Shown one piece after another: positions 1-7,503 of a DNA stretch of 35,749 bases. This DNA comes from JADJLQ01 sp034439915 (GTDB lineage Bacteria > Bacteroidota > Bacteroidia > Chitinophagales > Saprospiraceae). Position 1 is the first letter of the stretch. Each line of letters starts with the position of its first letter. The stretch lies in contig JAWXBI010000174.1 of the NCBI GenBank assembly GCA_034439915.1, forward strand, positions 1-35,749. Reading direction: 5' to 3'. A program made the translations under genes and the position numbers. The notes under the pieces are model-generated. The model saw only the letters and a list, made by a program, of their open reading frames with translations. It searched no databases and had not been told where the DNA came from.

Positions 1-272
1 TATAGATTTCAACAATTATACCGATTGTTAACAAAGAAAAAAGTAGCAAAAAAGAAATACATTAGTAATAATTGTAATATGAATAAAATTATTCAATTAT
101 AAATCTAAAGGAGCGTCTCCGACCGACCGATCGGGACTCGAACCACCATCGCTGGTGGAGCGTCTCTTCCCGACCGATCAGGACTCGAACCAATATTAAA
201 ATCACTTTTTAGTTCCCCCTGCATACTCAGGACTTAATACCTTGTTCAATTAACTTAAACAGCAGGCCCTAT
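1..272. other. Gene-free window edge with a repeat pair
   Basis: No convincing coding sequence is present on either strand. The first 110 bases are very AT-rich. The remainder contains the 36-base direct repeat pair listed separately, then about 80 bases without visible structure before the stop codon of the minus-strand phosphatase. No T-tract terminator for that phosphatase could be recognised. Confidence 0.6.
110..192. repeat. Two direct copies of a 36-base repeat with a tRNA T-arm-like motif
   Basis: Copies lie at 110-145 and 157-192 and match at 32 of 36 positions by eye; differences are at repeat positions 11, 12, 13 and 24. Both begin GGAGCGTCTC and end GGACTCGAACCA or its equivalent. 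On the minus strand each reads TGGTTCGAGTCC, which resembles a tRNA T-loop. The 11-base spacer and copy edges form a perfect hairpin, CCACCA (143-148) and TGGTGG (153-158), with a TCGC loop. A real T-stem does not form, because the flanking bases do not pair beyond two G-C pairs. The copies may be tRNA-derived dispersed repeats or a structured intergenic element. Confidence 0.6.
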
Positions 273-1901
273 TTATTTTCTGGGTAAAATTTCATGTACC
301 GGTTTACCGATGCTGGCTCCGGGTTGCGGAATCTTCAATAAATAACTTAATGTTGGCGCAATATCTATAATATCATAAGCCGTATAGGATTTACCGGCAG
401 GGATATTCCAGCCATACCAAATCATAGGGATATGAGTATCGTATCGATATGGGGAACCGTGGGTCGTCCCGGTCCTGGACATGCTTTCAAACCATCCGGG
501 TTGAACAATCAAAAACAGGTCACCACTTCTGGGAGGAAAATATCCCAGCTGGATCAATTTATAAAAAGGATAGGCAGAATTTAAAAAAGGAATTTCTTCT
601 CTATCCACCACATCCACTACACCTGTCCAATTCCGGATAAATAATTTAGCATCCGCAACAATCTCCTGCCTGTTCAGCTTTTTTGAAACAATTCGCTCTT
701 CATTGAGGTAGATTTGGAGATTGCCATAGTTATCCAGGATATAGGGCCCATATTTAAGTTCGAGGACTTTTTTAAGGCTATCTACCATTTTGCTGAATTC
801 AAAATAATCTGCAGGGTAGTTACGGTCCTTTAAATACTGGGGGTTATGGGCAACCCCATGGTCCGCGGTCAAAAAAATAATGTATTCATTTTCGCCCACT
901 TGCTGGTTTAATAAATTGATCAAACTCTGAAGCTCCAGGTCCAGCCTCATATAAATATCCTGTATTTCAATGGATTGAAGCCCAAATAAATGGCCGGCAT
1001 AGTCGGGGCTGGAATAACTGATGGTGATCATGTCCGTGATATCATCTTTACCAAGTCCTTCTGCTAGAATTGCCGCTTTAGCAAATTCAGTTACCAGGGT
1101 ATTCCCTGCCGGGGTATTCAGCAAATGACTAAATTCTTTTTTATCCTGATTATATATCCTTGGGAAAACCGGACTGGATTCTCCCGTGATCTTGCCTTCA
1201 TATTTATTTAAGTCTGCTTCACTTTCCACATACTGATCAATAGGGAGGAGGGTATTCCAACCCTGTTTATTCAACATTTTACACCATTCCTTCTTATTAA
1301 ATTCATTTGCCCAGGCCGGCAATTCTTTCATATAGTAGGTACTGGTCATAAAATTTCCGCTTTGGCTGTCAAACCAGTAGGCTCCATTGGGATGATGGCC
1401 AGCAGGCATGATCGCCCCCCGGTCTTTGATGGATATACCGATCACTTTGGCCCGATCGTAAAAGAATAAACGCAATTCGTCTGTAATCGTGTTGGCGACC
1501 ATGTTCTTGGGGGACATCCTTCCGGCGAGTATATTGCCACCAACGGCTTTAGCGCTATCGTCACCGGCACAATACATTGCCCTCCGGCTGTTGCGGACCG
1601 GCCAGTCATTTCCAATTATACCGTGAATAGCCGGAGTAGCCCCTGTAAAAACAGAAGCATGGCCAGGGCCGGTGGTGGTTGGTACATAATTATAATGAGC
1701 ATTTTCACAGGAAAAACCATCGTTCATCAGCTTTTTAAAACCTCCTTCGCCGTATTTATTCCAATACCGGTATATATAATCGTGCCTCATTTGATCCACC
1801 ACGATTCCGACAGCGAGCTTTGGCCGGGCGGACTTTTGGGAAAACAAATCGATATTAAAAATGGAGATTAGTGATAAAACAATACATAAGAAAATCTTCA
1901 T
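273..1901 (-). CDS. pafA: PafA-like periplasmic alkaline phosphatase
   Basis: This is an alkaline phosphatase superfamily enzyme expected to release inorganic phosphate from phosphomonoesters in the periplasm. With the start at 1901 the protein has 542 residues and a clear signal peptide (about residues 1-21, ending LFSQ). The metal-site Asp is D36 (VVDQMR). The nucleophile is probably T77 in PTTTGPGHAS, and N98 follows 21 residues later, the same spacing as T79 and N100 of Elizabethkingia PafA. K159 and R161 in SIKDRGAI correspond to the K162/R164 pair that marks PafA monoesterases. Further metal motifs are SPDYAGH, TADHG and a late THGSPY. A start at 1970 would add 23 residues ahead of the signal peptide and overlap the upstream ABC gene, so it was rejected. 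The gene lies 65 bases after the ABC operon on the same strand. Confidence 0.88.
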   Translation of the reverse strand: MKIFLCIVLSLISIFNIDLFSQKSARPKLAVGIVVDQMRHDYIYRYWNKYGEGGFKKLMNDGFSCENAHYNYVPTTTGPGHASVFTGATPAIHGIIGNDWPVRNSRRAMYCAGDDSAKAVGGNILAGRMSPKNMVANTITDELRLFFYDRAKVIGISIKDRGAIMPAGHHPNGAYWFDSQSGNFMTSTYYMKELPAWANEFNKKEWCKMLNKQGWNTLLPIDQYVESEADLNKYEGKITGESSPVFPRIYNQDKKEFSHLLNTPAGNTLVTEFAKAAILAEGLGKDDITDMITISYSSPDYAGHLFGLQSIEIQDIYMRLDLELQSLINLLNQQVGENEYIIFLTADHGVAHNPQYLKDRNYPADYFEFSKMVDSLKKVLELKYGPYILDNYGNLQIYLNEERIVSKKLNRQEIVADAKLFIRNWTGVVDVVDREEIPFLNSAYPFYKLIQLGYFPPRSGDLFLIVQPGWFESMSRTGTTHGSPYRYDTHIPMIWYGWNIPAGKSYTAYDIIDIAPTLSYLLKIPQPGASIGKPVHEILPRK

Positions 1902-1921
1902 GTTTGGTAAAAGCTTTAGAT

Positions 1922-1929
1922 CAAAAATA
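1922..1929 (-). promoter_or_regulatory. Possible -7 element for the pafA-like gene
   Basis: The minus strand reads TATTTTTG, an exact match to the Bacteroidota -7 consensus TAnnTTTG, and would start transcription about 14 bases before the ATG at 1901. No convincing TTTG was found at the -33 position, so chance occurrence in AT-rich DNA is possible. If real, the phosphatase can be transcribed separately from the ABC operon. Confidence 0.35.
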
Positions 1930-1966
1930 ACGAATAATACCTGAACCCAGTTTGAATCAACCCGGA

Positions 1967-2773
1967 TCAAGCCGTCTGGACAGACCCAATCCGCAACATG
2001 GTATCCTCCACTTCATAGACCAGCTCGGTATACCGGGGCAGTCGCCTGGTTTCCTGATTCCGTTCCAGCGGCAGATCAATATGGATATGCTCTACAAAAC
2101 GGGATGGAGCGTACTTCATAAAATAAATATCATCACCGAGATAAACCGCTTCGCGAATGTCATGAGTCACAAAAACTATAGTTGAATGAAATTTATGCCA
2201 CAACTGCAGCAGGAGATCCTGCATCTGTATACGGGTCTTGATGTCCAGTGCTCCGAACGGTTCGTCCATCAACAACATTTCAGGGCTGGTCAATAAACTA
2301 CGAGCAATAGCAACCCGTTGCAACTGGCCCCCGGACAAGGTGGGATATTGGGCAAATTTATTCTCGTGACCTCCCAATCCTACCAACTCTATCATTTCCA
2401 TTGCCTTTAGGTTTCTGCTTTTTTCGTCCAGTCCCTGAAAATCCAGGCCGATGGCCACGTTTTCCAGTACCGTCATCCAGGGAAATGATGAATATTGCTG
2501 AAAGACCATACCGACATGGTCTTCCTCCCGCCGAAGTTTTCCTTTGAGGTAGATCTCTCCCCGGGTTGGTTGTTGCAATCCCGCGATATATCGTAACAGG
2601 GTTGATTTACCGCAGCCCGACATGCCGAGTATAATTACCATCTGCCCCTGAGCCGGTTTGTCTTCAATTAAAAGGTTTAAATCCCTGATGATATAATTCT
2701 GGCCACCATCATAACTCTGGCTGATTTCTTTGAGCTCAATTAGATTTGGTAATTCGGTTTCTTTAGATACCAT
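1967..2773 (-). CDS. ABC transporter ATP-binding protein, NitT/TauT type
   Basis: This 268-residue cytoplasmic ATPase energises the permease encoded just upstream. Walker A is GMSGCGKST (50-58), the Q-loop is FQQ (91-93), the signature is LSGGQ (146-150), Walker B is LLMDEP (167-172) and the switch histidine is H204. FVTHDIREAVYLGDDI is typical of the nitrate/sulfonate/taurine (SsuB/TauB/NrtD) family. The start codon is three bases after the permease stop, so the two are very probably co-transcribed and translationally coupled. All catalytic motifs are intact. The substrate cannot be read from this subunit. Confidence 0.93.
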   Translation of the reverse strand: MVSKETELPNLIELKEISQSYDGGQNYIIRDLNLLIEDKPAQGQMVIILGMSGCGKSTLLRYIAGLQQPTRGEIYLKGKLRREEDHVGMVFQQYSSFPWMTVLENVAIGLDFQGLDEKSRNLKAMEMIELVGLGGHENKFAQYPTLSGGQLQRVAIARSLLTSPEMLLMDEPFGALDIKTRIQMQDLLLQLWHKFHSTIVFVTHDIREAVYLGDDIYFMKYAPSRFVEHIHIDLPLERNQETRRLPRYTELVYEVEDTMLRIGSVQTA

Positions 2774-2776
2774 CAG

Positions 2777-3871
2777 TTAGTTAACAGCTTTATTTATTTT
2801 ATAAAAACCCCAGCCTATGAATATAGTCCCTGCTGCCGCCAATATCCATGCGAGATAAGTCAGGAAACCAAAGGTCCCGCCCAAAATCCCCATGACAATA
2901 GCCACCAACCAGGCAATAATACCTATCCGCCCGTCACTTAAACCGTCCACCCTCGATTTAAAATATTTATGCGGATTGATCAGGCGGTCTATAAGTTTGA
3001 ATAACTGGTCTTGAAATAAACCGATGAGCACTATGATAATAAGAACCGCAAATACCCGGTCCGTCTGGCCTAATCTGGCCTTAGTATAGATCAGTCCGCC
3101 GATACCGGTTTCTTTGTTTAATAGTTCAGCTATGATGATATAGGTCCAGGAAATCGCAGTCAATACCCGGATGTCGTCGATCAGGTTGCTGATGGCCGCA
3201 GGGAAAAATATTTTCTTGATTTGTTGCCAGGGTTTAGCCCCCATAGTGAATGCAGTTTGGATCATAGTATCATCCACATCATAAATCCGTTTCATCACGA
3301 CAGGTATAAGGTATACAATGATACCCATCGCCAGGAAAGCAATCTTCATGGAATCCCCAAGCCCAAACCATAAAATAAATAAGCCCGTAAGCGCCGATAA
3401 AGGCAAAAATCTTAAAGCATCTACCTGCTTGGCAAACAATCCCCGGATTAATGGAAATAAGGACAATACCATGCCGATTGGAATCGAAATCAAGATAGCC
3501 CAGAAATAACCTTGAAGGTTGAGCCAGAACGAATGCAGGGTATTGGCGACCAGCCTGTCTTTGGTAAATAAAGGAAGATAGGACATCAAAGTCTTATCCG
3601 GCCGGGGCAATAAAGGATATACTTTTTCATAACCCAGGATGGGGGCATTTTCGACTATAGTATCTTCCCAGCGTTTTATTTTATTATCTCCGGAAACAGT
3701 ATCAAACAATACAAGTTCTTGTTGTTGATTACCTTCATGAATTGGTTTTTTCTTTGCAAATAGTTCTGCCAGAATCCACCAAAAAGCAATCGTCAATATA
3801 AATCCGACAGACGTAATGATTAAATCGGATTTTCCATCATTGGCGGCACGGAGTTTAAACCAATTATTCAT
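2777..3871 (-). CDS. ABC transporter permease, NitT/TauT type, with extra N- and C-terminal parts
   Basis: This 364-residue inner-membrane protein has a binding-protein-dependent permease domain at about 105-300. The EAA-like cytoplasmic loop is at 205-225 (TAFTMGAKPWQQIKKIFFP), the coupling site for the ATPase. It is longer than the roughly 250-280 residues usual for this family. An N-terminal membrane segment (about 17-37) is followed by a hydrophilic stretch of about 70 residues, probably periplasmic. After the permease domain two further hydrophobic segments (about 315-335 and 338-357) close the protein. The gene begins six bases after the binding-protein stop. The added parts may contact the unusual tethered binding protein; that is inference. 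Confidence 0.9.
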   Translation of the reverse strand: MNNWFKLRAANDGKSDLIITSVGFILTIAFWWILAELFAKKKPIHEGNQQQELVLFDTVSGDNKIKRWEDTIVENAPILGYEKVYPLLPRPDKTLMSYLPLFTKDRLVANTLHSFWLNLQGYFWAILISIPIGMVLSLFPLIRGLFAKQVDALRFLPLSALTGLFILWFGLGDSMKIAFLAMGIIVYLIPVVMKRIYDVDDTMIQTAFTMGAKPWQQIKKIFFPAAISNLIDDIRVLTAISWTYIIIAELLNKETGIGGLIYTKARLGQTDRVFAVLIIIVLIGLFQDQLFKLIDRLINPHKYFKSRVDGLSDGRIGIIAWLVAIVMGILGGTFGFLTYLAWILAAAGTIFIGWGFYKINKAVN

Positions 3872-3877
3872 TCAGGA

Positions 3878-5464
3878 CTATTCGCCGATTAATTGAAAAT
3901 CAGTACGGCGGTTTTTGGCTTTGCCTTCTTCCGTATCGTTAGAGGATACCGGTTTCTCCGGACCATTTCCTACAACGACAAATCGGTTCCTATTCATACC
4001 GTGTACACCTACCAGATAATCGACTACGGCCTGGGCGCGTTTTCTGGAAAGGGTCTGATTGGTTACCGGGGAACCGGTATTATCTGTATTTCCTTCTACC
4101 CGGATCCTGGAGTTGGCAAATGCTTTGGCAATCTCCACCATTTCTTTGTCGACAATAAATTTGGCATTTTCATCGAGGGCAAATTCTCCGGTCCTAAAGG
4201 TTATAGAAACCTGTTTGGTTGCTATGGCTTCTTTTTCTTTACCTACTTCATCTGATACTTTGACAAATGACTTGGCTCCTTCTCCTGCGTGTTCAGTACC
4301 CTTCAATTGGGTATTCCTGACCGAGACCGGATCGCTGATTATTCTCCAGTTTGGAATTTTCCCTTCTGCATAGCCCAAGGCTTTATAGGAGGTCGTCATC
4401 CGGGAATAAAGCTGTTCTCCTGTGACCCCTTTGTATTCAGGGTTGAGACCGAAAAAATTAACGTTGTCCCCATGGGTGGCCAGACGGACATTATTTATCG
4501 CAGCGTAGGCATCATCCTCTGTAAATCCACTAAAATTTTCAGCCAGTATTTTAGCCGCTTTTCTCTTATTGGCATCATTGGCATTGATCTCTGCCGCTCC
4601 TTTCATCCAACCCTCATACAGTTTTCGCAACTTATCGCGGTTTTGTTCTGCCCAGGCCCTTTTGGCGATAAACGCGTCGGCGATAATATTAGAGGCGGAT
4701 TTGGTGCTTTGTAAGATCCGGGAACCTGCTACGGCTTGCAAACAAGCCTGGTCATCCGGGCTCCAGACTACAGCAGCATCTACTTGCTGACTTTTGAATA
4801 CCTGGGCTGCATCGATGGCAGAGGCCTGCTTGACGATGGTGACATCGGATGATTTAAGATTGCCTGCTTCAAGCATCCAGATGAGAAAGGAGTGAGAAGG
4901 AGTCATTTCAGCGACGGCTATTTTTTTCCCTTTCAAATCGTTGACTGAATTTATACCCCGGCGGGCAACTATAGCGTCTCCACCCCGGGACCAGTCTGCC
5001 TGAAAAACTACGACAGGGTCAAAATCTGATAATCCAGCAATTTCAGTCGGCAGGGCATCCACGGTGCACCATAAAAGGTTGACTTCGTCATTTTTCCAGG
5101 CTTCTCTAGAAACCGGTACATCGTCCAGTATTTTGAAATCAACCGGAAAACCATAATCCTGAACAAACCTGGATCTTGAATTGGCTTTAAACCCTTCATT
5201 AAAGTATTGCCCACCGGCATAACCTCCCCAGGTCACCACACCCACTTTGATGGCATCTTTAAAAGCTCCGGATGGAGCATTTCCCGAAGTAGAACTCTTC
5301 CCGGCAGGAGAAGTATTGGTCTCCGAATTGACGGTGCCTGCCTGATCTTTAAGTTTGGAGCCTACCCCGGTTTTGTTGAGCACATAATACCCGGCAAATG
5401 CTATTGCACCAAGTATTAATAAGGTGATCAGAAACCTCGAAAATCCAGTAAGTCGTGTTGCCAT
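3878..5464 (-). CDS. Fusion: ABC substrate-binding domain plus OmpA-type peptidoglycan-binding domain
   Basis: The protein has 528 residues. Residues 10-29 are a hydrophobic segment with no lipobox and no obvious signal-peptidase site, so it probably stays as an inner-membrane anchor. A Ser/Thr/Gly-rich linker follows (40-66). Residues 70-365 resemble NMT1/SsuA-type periplasmic binding proteins (IKVGVVTWGGYAGG; DLKGKKIAVAEMTPSHSFL; VDAAVVWSPDD). Residues 415-526 are an OmpA C-terminal domain with DNTGS and NQTLSRKRAQAVVDYL. D461 and R476 are 15 residues apart, matching the Asp/Arg pair that binds diaminopimelate in Acinetobacter OmpA. The gene heads an operon with permease and ATPase. The fusion type exists elsewhere and is sometimes labelled phosphate-binding, but the substrate here is unknown. 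Confidence 0.88.
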   Translation of the reverse strand: MATRLTGFSRFLITLLILGAIAFAGYYVLNKTGVGSKLKDQAGTVNSETNTSPAGKSSTSGNAPSGAFKDAIKVGVVTWGGYAGGQYFNEGFKANSRSRFVQDYGFPVDFKILDDVPVSREAWKNDEVNLLWCTVDALPTEIAGLSDFDPVVVFQADWSRGGDAIVARRGINSVNDLKGKKIAVAEMTPSHSFLIWMLEAGNLKSSDVTIVKQASAIDAAQVFKSQQVDAAVVWSPDDQACLQAVAGSRILQSTKSASNIIADAFIAKRAWAEQNRDKLRKLYEGWMKGAAEINANDANKRKAAKILAENFSGFTEDDAYAAINNVRLATHGDNVNFFGLNPEYKGVTGEQLYSRMTTSYKALGYAEGKIPNWRIISDPVSVRNTQLKGTEHAGEGAKSFVKVSDEVGKEKEAIATKQVSITFRTGEFALDENAKFIVDKEMVEIAKAFANSRIRVEGNTDNTGSPVTNQTLSRKRAQAVVDYLVGVHGMNRNRFVVVGNGPEKPVSSNDTEEGKAKNRRTDFQLIGE

Positions 5465-5579
5465 ATGGGTGAAATATTTTATTTAATTAATCGAAATTAC
5501 AACAAATCACCCACTCATAAAATTCCAGCGTGATTGCAAAAAAAGGTAAAAAAAATGCCCTGATAAATGGTTTGTGCTA

Positions 5580-5618
5580 CCCCGAACTCAATCTTAAATC
5601 GGGCCTCTCAGCGGAGAG
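5580..5618. other. Two small hairpins in the gap between the coiled-coil genes and the ABC operon
   Basis: A 5-base inverted repeat, CCCGA and TCGGG, encloses a 13-base AT-rich loop. It is followed by CTCTC AGCG GAGAG, a 5-base stem with a 4-base loop. Neither is followed by a T-tract, so a terminator role is only a guess. The 181-base gap suggests the ABC operon may have its own promoter, though no exact TAnnTTTG was found before 5464. Confidence 0.3.
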
Positions 5619-5645
5619 ATGATACATACAAATGGTTTGAACGGA

Positions 5646-6674
5646 TCAATCTTCGAAAAAATTATCATACTGGTTTTTGTGCACCCCAACCTTCTCAGGT
5701 CGGGTAAGGGGGGCATTCAGGTCCAGTACATCAGCGTCATTATTTGCCCTGGATAATATGGATTCCTTCTCCGTACCCAAAAGTTTGGATACTCCTTCAA
5801 CCTCCCATTTTTCCAGCATTTTGAGACCTTCTTCTTCAAAAACCCCGTTTTGAAGATCAATGCTTTTCATAAAATTATCCGATAATTCCATAAACCGCTC
5901 CATTTCGCCAACTTTCTGGCTTACATCATCTGCCACCGCTTCGAGGGCCTGGTCAAACATGGCCCTTTTGTCTTTGTCGCCCTGAATAATGCTCATGGCA
6001 GAGCGCATAGCGGAATTACTCGCATGGATTGCCTTTCTTTCTTGTTCTTTTACCTCCACCTGATCGGCAATATCTTCCTGCATGATCTGTGAGTTCTCAA
6101 ACATTTTGGTCAGGACCCTGTACATGATCTCCATTTTTTTATAAAGATCTTCGTACTTCATATTGGATTCCTGCAGACGGCCGGCTTTGCGGGATTTGAG
6201 GATCACTACATTTTGCTGGTTGCTCCTTTTCGCCTGGGAAGCTATCTCCAGGTTGGTTTTTATCTGTTTCTGATTGTTGAGCATCAGTTCTTTGAGTTTA
6301 TGCATCTGCCCACGGAGTTTATTGATCTGCTGACTCATTTTGGTGAGGTTAGCTTTGAGGTCCTCTACATAACTCTTCAGAATTCCGATCGGATCGATTT
6401 TTACAAACATGCCGGTGACCCAGCGCATGACACTTTTGTACATATACCATACCAGGTTGCGCATTTTAGGGTCGAGAGCCATATAGATCACGGCACCTAA
6501 AATCAACAACGTCGTCACCAGTCCAAGCGTTGTCTGGACCAGACCTATGAGGAAAGGCAATACAGAAAACAGCAAAAACCCGCCTCCTATCAAAATGCCC
6601 CCCATAAAAATGGCTCCAGTTATCCCTTCTGGCCTTTTCCAGAATGATTTTGGCTTAAATTCAGTATTCTCCAT
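5646..6674 (-). CDS. Membrane-anchored long coiled-coil protein of unknown function
   Basis: I do not recognise a named family. The 342-residue protein has a hydrophobic region at about 18-67, enough for two membrane passes, rich in Gly, Leu and Ile. A basic amphipathic stretch follows (70-92), then a helical, Lys/Glu/Gln-rich region (about 95-270) with long coiled-coil potential, and an acidic tail ending NFFED. The segment from DPIGILKSYVEDLKANL onward, with a second helical block near AMSIIQGDKDKRAMFDQALEAV, recalls the helical layout of PspA/Vipp1 proteins, but this is a resemblance only. The gene starts 21 bases after the other coiled-coil gene stops, so the two probably form one unit. 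Confidence 0.75.
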   Translation of the reverse strand: MENTEFKPKSFWKRPEGITGAIFMGGILIGGGFLLFSVLPFLIGLVQTTLGLVTTLLILGAVIYMALDPKMRNLVWYMYKSVMRWVTGMFVKIDPIGILKSYVEDLKANLTKMSQQINKLRGQMHKLKELMLNNQKQIKTNLEIASQAKRSNQQNVVILKSRKAGRLQESNMKYEDLYKKMEIMYRVLTKMFENSQIMQEDIADQVEVKEQERKAIHASNSAMRSAMSIIQGDKDKRAMFDQALEAVADDVSQKVGEMERFMELSDNFMKSIDLQNGVFEEEGLKMLEKWEVEGVSKLLGTEKESILSRANNDADVLDLNAPLTRPEKVGVHKNQYDNFFED

Positions 6675-6695
6675 AAGGGAAATAATATAAAATGG

Positions 6696-7364
6696 TTATT
6701 TTAAGTATTGATTCATTTTCTCCAGGTCATCCGAAATCTGCGCAGCTAGAGAACGCAAGGCCGCTTCAAATTTAATCTTGGTTTGTTCCAGTTTTGCACT
6801 TAAAGCGGCTGCCTCTGTTTTTTTATCTTCCAGGTTTTTAGTCCATTGTTCCACCTCACTTTGTAAGCGGGTGATATGCTCCTGCTTCTTTTGGATTTCC
6901 GACTGAATATGTTGTAGCTCTTTTTTTCTTTCTTCGACGACCTTGGTGCGTTGGTTTTGTTCGGCTACCGCAAACTTTTTCCCTTCTCCTTCCAGAATCC
7001 CCAAATACGTTTTGGCACTATTGATTAATGAGACCGGAGTCACTCCCATGGGTTGTGCGGCTGCATAAGCGCTTTTAAAACGGGTGGATTCATCCATATT
7101 GAGTTTGCTCAGGTTGACCAGAGATTGCCTGAATTCCAGATAGTCAAATCCAGGTTGGTTGTTTTTTTCAATCGCATCCGCCAGAACATTCAGAAAGCGG
7201 TTTTCTGAAGGCACTTCCGGTACTCCTTTAACATATTGGGTGATGACAGATACATCCGGAGCGGATGAGGTGTTTTCATTTTCATCAGCAACATTGGGCC
7301 GGCTCTGGCTTGCTCCGGTGCCTTCAGCTTCAACGACAAAAATGGATTTAATTTTTTTAAGCAT
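6696..7364 (-). CDS. Soluble coiled-coil protein of unknown function
   Basis: This is a 222-residue protein with no signal peptide or membrane segment. A short basic N-terminus (MLKKIKSIFVVEAEG) leads to a low-complexity Ser/Asn/Glu-rich linker (about 15-40). A predicted globular helical part spans about 42-125 (ENRFLNVLADAIEKNNQPG; DYLEFRQSLVNL). A long continuous heptad-like coiled coil at about 133-215 is rich in Lys, Glu and Gln. It precedes the membrane coiled-coil gene by 21 bases and probably partners it. No family name can be given from sequence alone. An exact TAnnTTTG lies upstream on this strand. Confidence 0.75.
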   Translation of the reverse strand: MLKKIKSIFVVEAEGTGASQSRPNVADENENTSSAPDVSVITQYVKGVPEVPSENRFLNVLADAIEKNNQPGFDYLEFRQSLVNLSKLNMDESTRFKSAYAAAQPMGVTPVSLINSAKTYLGILEGEGKKFAVAEQNQRTKVVEERKKELQHIQSEIQKKQEHITRLQSEVEQWTKNLEDKKTEAAALSAKLEQTKIKFEAALRSLAAQISDDLEKMNQYLK

Positions 7365-7399
7365 AAGACTGCAGAATACGCGATTTATTGTTCAGGGTA

Positions 7400-7407
7400 C
7401 AAAAATA
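7400..7407 (-). promoter_or_regulatory. Possible -7 element for the coiled-coil operon
   Basis: The minus strand reads TATTTTTG, an exact TAnnTTTG match, about 36 bases before the ATG at 7364. This fits a leader near 29 bases. No matching -33 TTTG is evident. It lies in the 139-base divergent gap shared with the arginine deiminase gene. Confidence 0.3.
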
Positions 7408-7503
7408 CAAATTAAATCCTTCGGGTCTTAAACCGGTATTTTGCAGAGGTTAAGAGACAACCTTTGAAAAAATATTCGAATTTTACAGTCCAAATCAAGG
7501 AAT

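Noticed and set aside
110..192. A tRNA gene on the minus strand
   Set aside because: Only a T-loop-like sequence is present. The flanking bases do not form a T-stem, and no anticodon or acceptor arm can be drawn.
110..192. A short CRISPR array
   Set aside because: Only two imperfect copies with an 11-base spacer that pairs with repeat edges, and no cas genes in the window.
1902..1970. Longer start for the alkaline phosphatase at 1970
   Set aside because: It would place 23 residues before a clear signal peptide and overlap the ABC ATPase gene; a candidate -7 element also lies inside it.
3893..4790. Plus-strand open frames opposite the binding-protein fusion
   Set aside because: They lie antisense to a gene with strong family motifs and encode low-complexity, Cys/Phe-rich peptides with no recognisable domain.
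1967..7364. An anti-phage defence island
   Set aside because: None of the genes has nuclease, helicase, NTPase-STAND, TIR or toxin-antitoxin motifs; the content points to envelope and transport.
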